Shown one piece after another: positions 61,757 to 64,000 of a DNA stretch of 64,000 bases (position 1 is its first letter; each line of letters opens with the position of its first letter). Both the position numbers and the translations under genes were made by a program. The stretch is from Tomocerus qinae. Its lineage: Eukaryota > Arthropoda > Collembola > Entomobryomorpha > Tomoceridae. The DNA lies in assembly GCA_020055645.1 (NCBI GenBank), contig CM034549.1, forward strand, positions 25,689,930-25,753,929, written 5' to 3'. The notes under the pieces are model-generated. The model was not told where the DNA came from and made no database searches. It saw nothing but the letters and a program-made list of their open reading frames with translations.

Positions 61757-63111
61757 CTAGAACATAAGAATGAGACTTGCAGTTTGCTCCACACAAAATT
61801 GTGCAGATCCTAAAAGAGTCGAAGTTCCAACAAAGAAAAAGGGACCAAACCAAACCCGCATGGGTGAGGATGATCGCCGAAATTTCTCCATCCATTTTGT
61901 CAAATGGCAGGGGCTCGCTTCTTTCCAGTGCTCAAACAGTTTTTCTTCGCACAATTTGCTACATTTTCCAGTGGCATAAACCATAGCCAGTAATACAGTA
62001 ATGCCCGCGAAGGCCAAGAAAGGTAAACCTGCATTTCCTACAAGTCCCAGTATATTATGCCATTTTATTAGTCCTGTCAATGGAACTATCGTACAGAGAA
62101 CCCCAGAAACTGAAACAACAGGGAGAAACAAATGTCGGAAGCAGTCATGGAACCCTATATTCAGGATCTGCAATTGTCTGAAGAGTTTTGCTTGCTTTTC
62201 CAATTCCACATGACAATTTGGATTTCTCAGAGGCTGTCTAATTGGTATTAAAAGGAAATCTTGTGTTAACATGTAATTGAAACATGGAAAATCAAGAAAA
62301 AACTTTTCTTACTTAATCATATACTTGACTGTATCAGTCAGAGCAAACTGGACCAATGGAACCGAAAATACGAGGCTGTAGGCCGCAAAGACAGCATGTG
62401 CGAAAAAATAAACTTCGACCAAATAAAATAATGTCATTTCTGTAAATGACATTTCTTTGCAATTGCTGTAGAGAACAGAGGAGAAGAAACGAGGGCTGCA
62501 AGGGGCTAGAATAAATATACAAGAAGTTGCGAAAGGATTCACATAAATGCTTGCAAAGGAAAGATTGAAAAACGGTCGGAGAATATCCGCGGAGCTTTTA
62601 TATCCGTTTTTCTTCATTTCCTCTGAAAATAATCCGAATTAAGAATTAGTAATTATCATAATTCAATATATGATTTATTCTGCCGAAAAGGCCATATCTT
62701 ACTCCACCCGTGAAATCCCGATTGATTAAAAATACTGAACTTACCAATCAAGCGATTGTTGAACAGTAAAAGTGAGTTTATCAACTCGAGCAATTGTTTT
62801 CTTTTGATGCAGTAAGTTAGATCGACAAATGAGACACACGTGAACATAACTCCCCACATGAAATGGACGATTAGAGTGATTAAGTTGCCTTTTGTTTCGC
62901 CGTATGCAACTGCCTGGACAAATCTGAAATATATGAAACCAGTATAAAACCAAAACCAAAAAACGTTGAATTTCCAAAACAGTTTCCTAAATCGTCCCTT
63001 TTCTTCATGTAACATTTTCGTTTTCTTATCATAGTAAATCGGAATGTAGCCCATTATGTGAGCTAAATTAATTTCCCTGAAATACAATTTAAATGCTTCT
63101 TTTGTTATCAT
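61757..63111 (-). CDS. Chemoreceptor-like seven-TM protein (gustatory-receptor type), 385 residues
   Basis: Three exons on the minus strand: 63111-62745, 62622-62313 and 62237-61757. Phases 1 and 2 fit and there are 386 codons including the stop. Hydrophobic segments occur at about residues 43-65, 74-95, 140-165, 190-215, 255-280, 282-305 and near the C-terminus (about 355-380). The length, multi-TM layout and short exons near the C-terminus fit arthropod gustatory or odorant receptors. No TYhhhhhQF motif is seen; the C-terminus instead reads PMRVWFGPFFFV ... QFCVEQTASLILMF, so assignment to the gustatory-receptor family is tentative. Such receptors are ligand-gated channels in sensory neuron membranes with an intracellular N-terminus. 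Other possibilities are a lineage-specific multi-TM family. The first ATG of exon 1 is the start; the first 40 residues are polar and lack a signal peptide. Confidence 0.6.
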
Positions 63112-64000
63112 GTTTGAAAATTATGGAGAAGATTTTAAAATGATGCAGAAGATTTGAACAGAGTAAACAGAAGGTGTAGAATGAATTCGCTCGTTGAAAT
63201 GCCATCGCTTAAATCCAGGCAGATTGAGGAACAATGAAAAGCAGCAGTAAAGGAATAATGGGAATTAGACACTTATCTTGATAGTTTTCTTATGTTTTAT
63301 TGATTTGTCGTGTGGTTCTTCTTGTACCTTCGCTCCTTGGAGTTTACGGAACACAATATTCCACACTGTATTGTACATTCCTTCCTTATGCTTAAATGCT
63401 TATTAGATACAAAGTTACTATTCTGTAGAATAACTAGGTAGGCACGATAAAGTATTTTGCTCAACACTTTTCATCAATAATATACAGCTCATTGAGAAAG
63501 TTCCCTGCGTATTTTCTACGTAGTTTCTAACACCGTATGCATAAGATTGCATTCAAATGTCACGCCATGAAAATGCATGTTAAAACCTAGAAGTTGAAGC
63601 ATTTATTGAACGAACAATATTACTTTCCCATCCATGTCCTATATATATGTCCTCATTTTTACAATCTTCCAGGCATCGGAAAAATTATCTGATGCAACAG
63701 AGTAACAGCCGGGCCCGCTTCCCAAATTCCAAGCTTAACTCCGCCTTCAAGCCACACCCCCTTAGAGGCAGGGCTATAAAGCCAGTTAATTGCTCATTAC
63801 ATCTTCCCGATGTAAACATCCTTTAAGTGTCTGTAAATAAAATCAATATTGAATGTTGACCTTTTCAAGAGTGTTAATTAAAGGTTCATCCTGATTAGAC
63901 ACCAAAATAAATGAAGAAAAGCAAACTGTTTATCCAAGATTTCTGGAAATGTTATTTCTTTCGCCAAAATTATATTAGAAATCATTAGTGCTCCAAAAAT
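63112..64000. other. Intergenic DNA to the right edge
   Basis: Holds the promoter of the minus-strand receptor-like gene and a possible plus-strand promoter. No coding exon seen. Confidence 0.4.
63775..63780 (+). promoter_or_regulatory. Possible plus-strand TATA box
   Basis: TATAAA preceded by a short GC-rich stretch with CCACACCCCC (a KLF/Sp-type motif) in otherwise AT-rich DNA. A start about 30 nt on would feed a gene right of the window. Confidence 0.3.

Overview
The window looks like an arthropod nuclear genome. It is AT-rich, genes are split by many short GT-AG introns (often 50-90 bp), intergenic stretches are long, and decayed transposons are common. The gene set (a SPAG17-type axoneme protein, wax-ester-synthase/DGAT-like acyltransferase, ABCA transporters, a chemoreceptor-like membrane protein, P-type and mariner-type transposons) fits a hexapod. 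A springtail (Collembola) is my best guess, but that is inference. All gene models were built by hand from reading frame, splice sites and intron phase; no database search was run.

Layout. 1-2,077: 5' part of a WSD-type acyltransferase gene (minus), running off the left edge. 2,886-12,189: one large minus-strand gene of 21 coding exons for a SPAG17/PF6-like central-apparatus protein of about 2,540 residues, with two local defects near its 5' end. 12.2-34 kb: gene-poor DNA holding a three-exon 87-residue gene (minus, 13.6-14.3 kb), a four-exon four-TM protein (plus, 17.95-19.33 kb), a small TM protein (minus, 22.7-22.9 kb), a 40-residue TM peptide behind a TATA box (minus, 28.6-28.8 kb), a 48-bp perfect palindrome (30.55 kb) and a second four-TM gene (minus, 32.4-33.2 kb). 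34.1-35.9 kb: a tRNA-like sequence and a mariner-type foldback element with arms of about 400 bp. 36.3-42.3 kb: an intact five-exon full-length ABCA transporter (1,833 aa, minus).

42.4-59.4 kb is an accessory zone. A TA-flanked MITE and other inverted repeats lie upstream of the intact ABCA gene. Then comes a decayed second ABCA copy (45.6-55.8 kb, minus), split by a young 6,031-bp non-autonomous LTR retrotransposon (LTRs 434 bp with 2 mismatches, 4-bp target duplication, no gag/pol). Immediately 5' of that copy sits a 3,498-bp P-type element (8-bp target duplication, 235-bp terminal inverted repeats about 99% identical, THAP-domain transposase with one frameshift). Between its transposase and its right inverted repeat it carries a third ABCA piece, so it appears to have captured host gene sequence.

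59.4-64 kb: further repeats, a decayed THAP domain, a three-exon 385-residue chemoreceptor-like gene (minus, 61.76-63.11 kb) and a possible plus-strand TATA promoter at the right edge. The strongest leads are the gene-capturing P element with long TIRs, the coding-free LTR element in a dying ABCA copy, and several short-exon TM protein genes that single-ORF scans miss.
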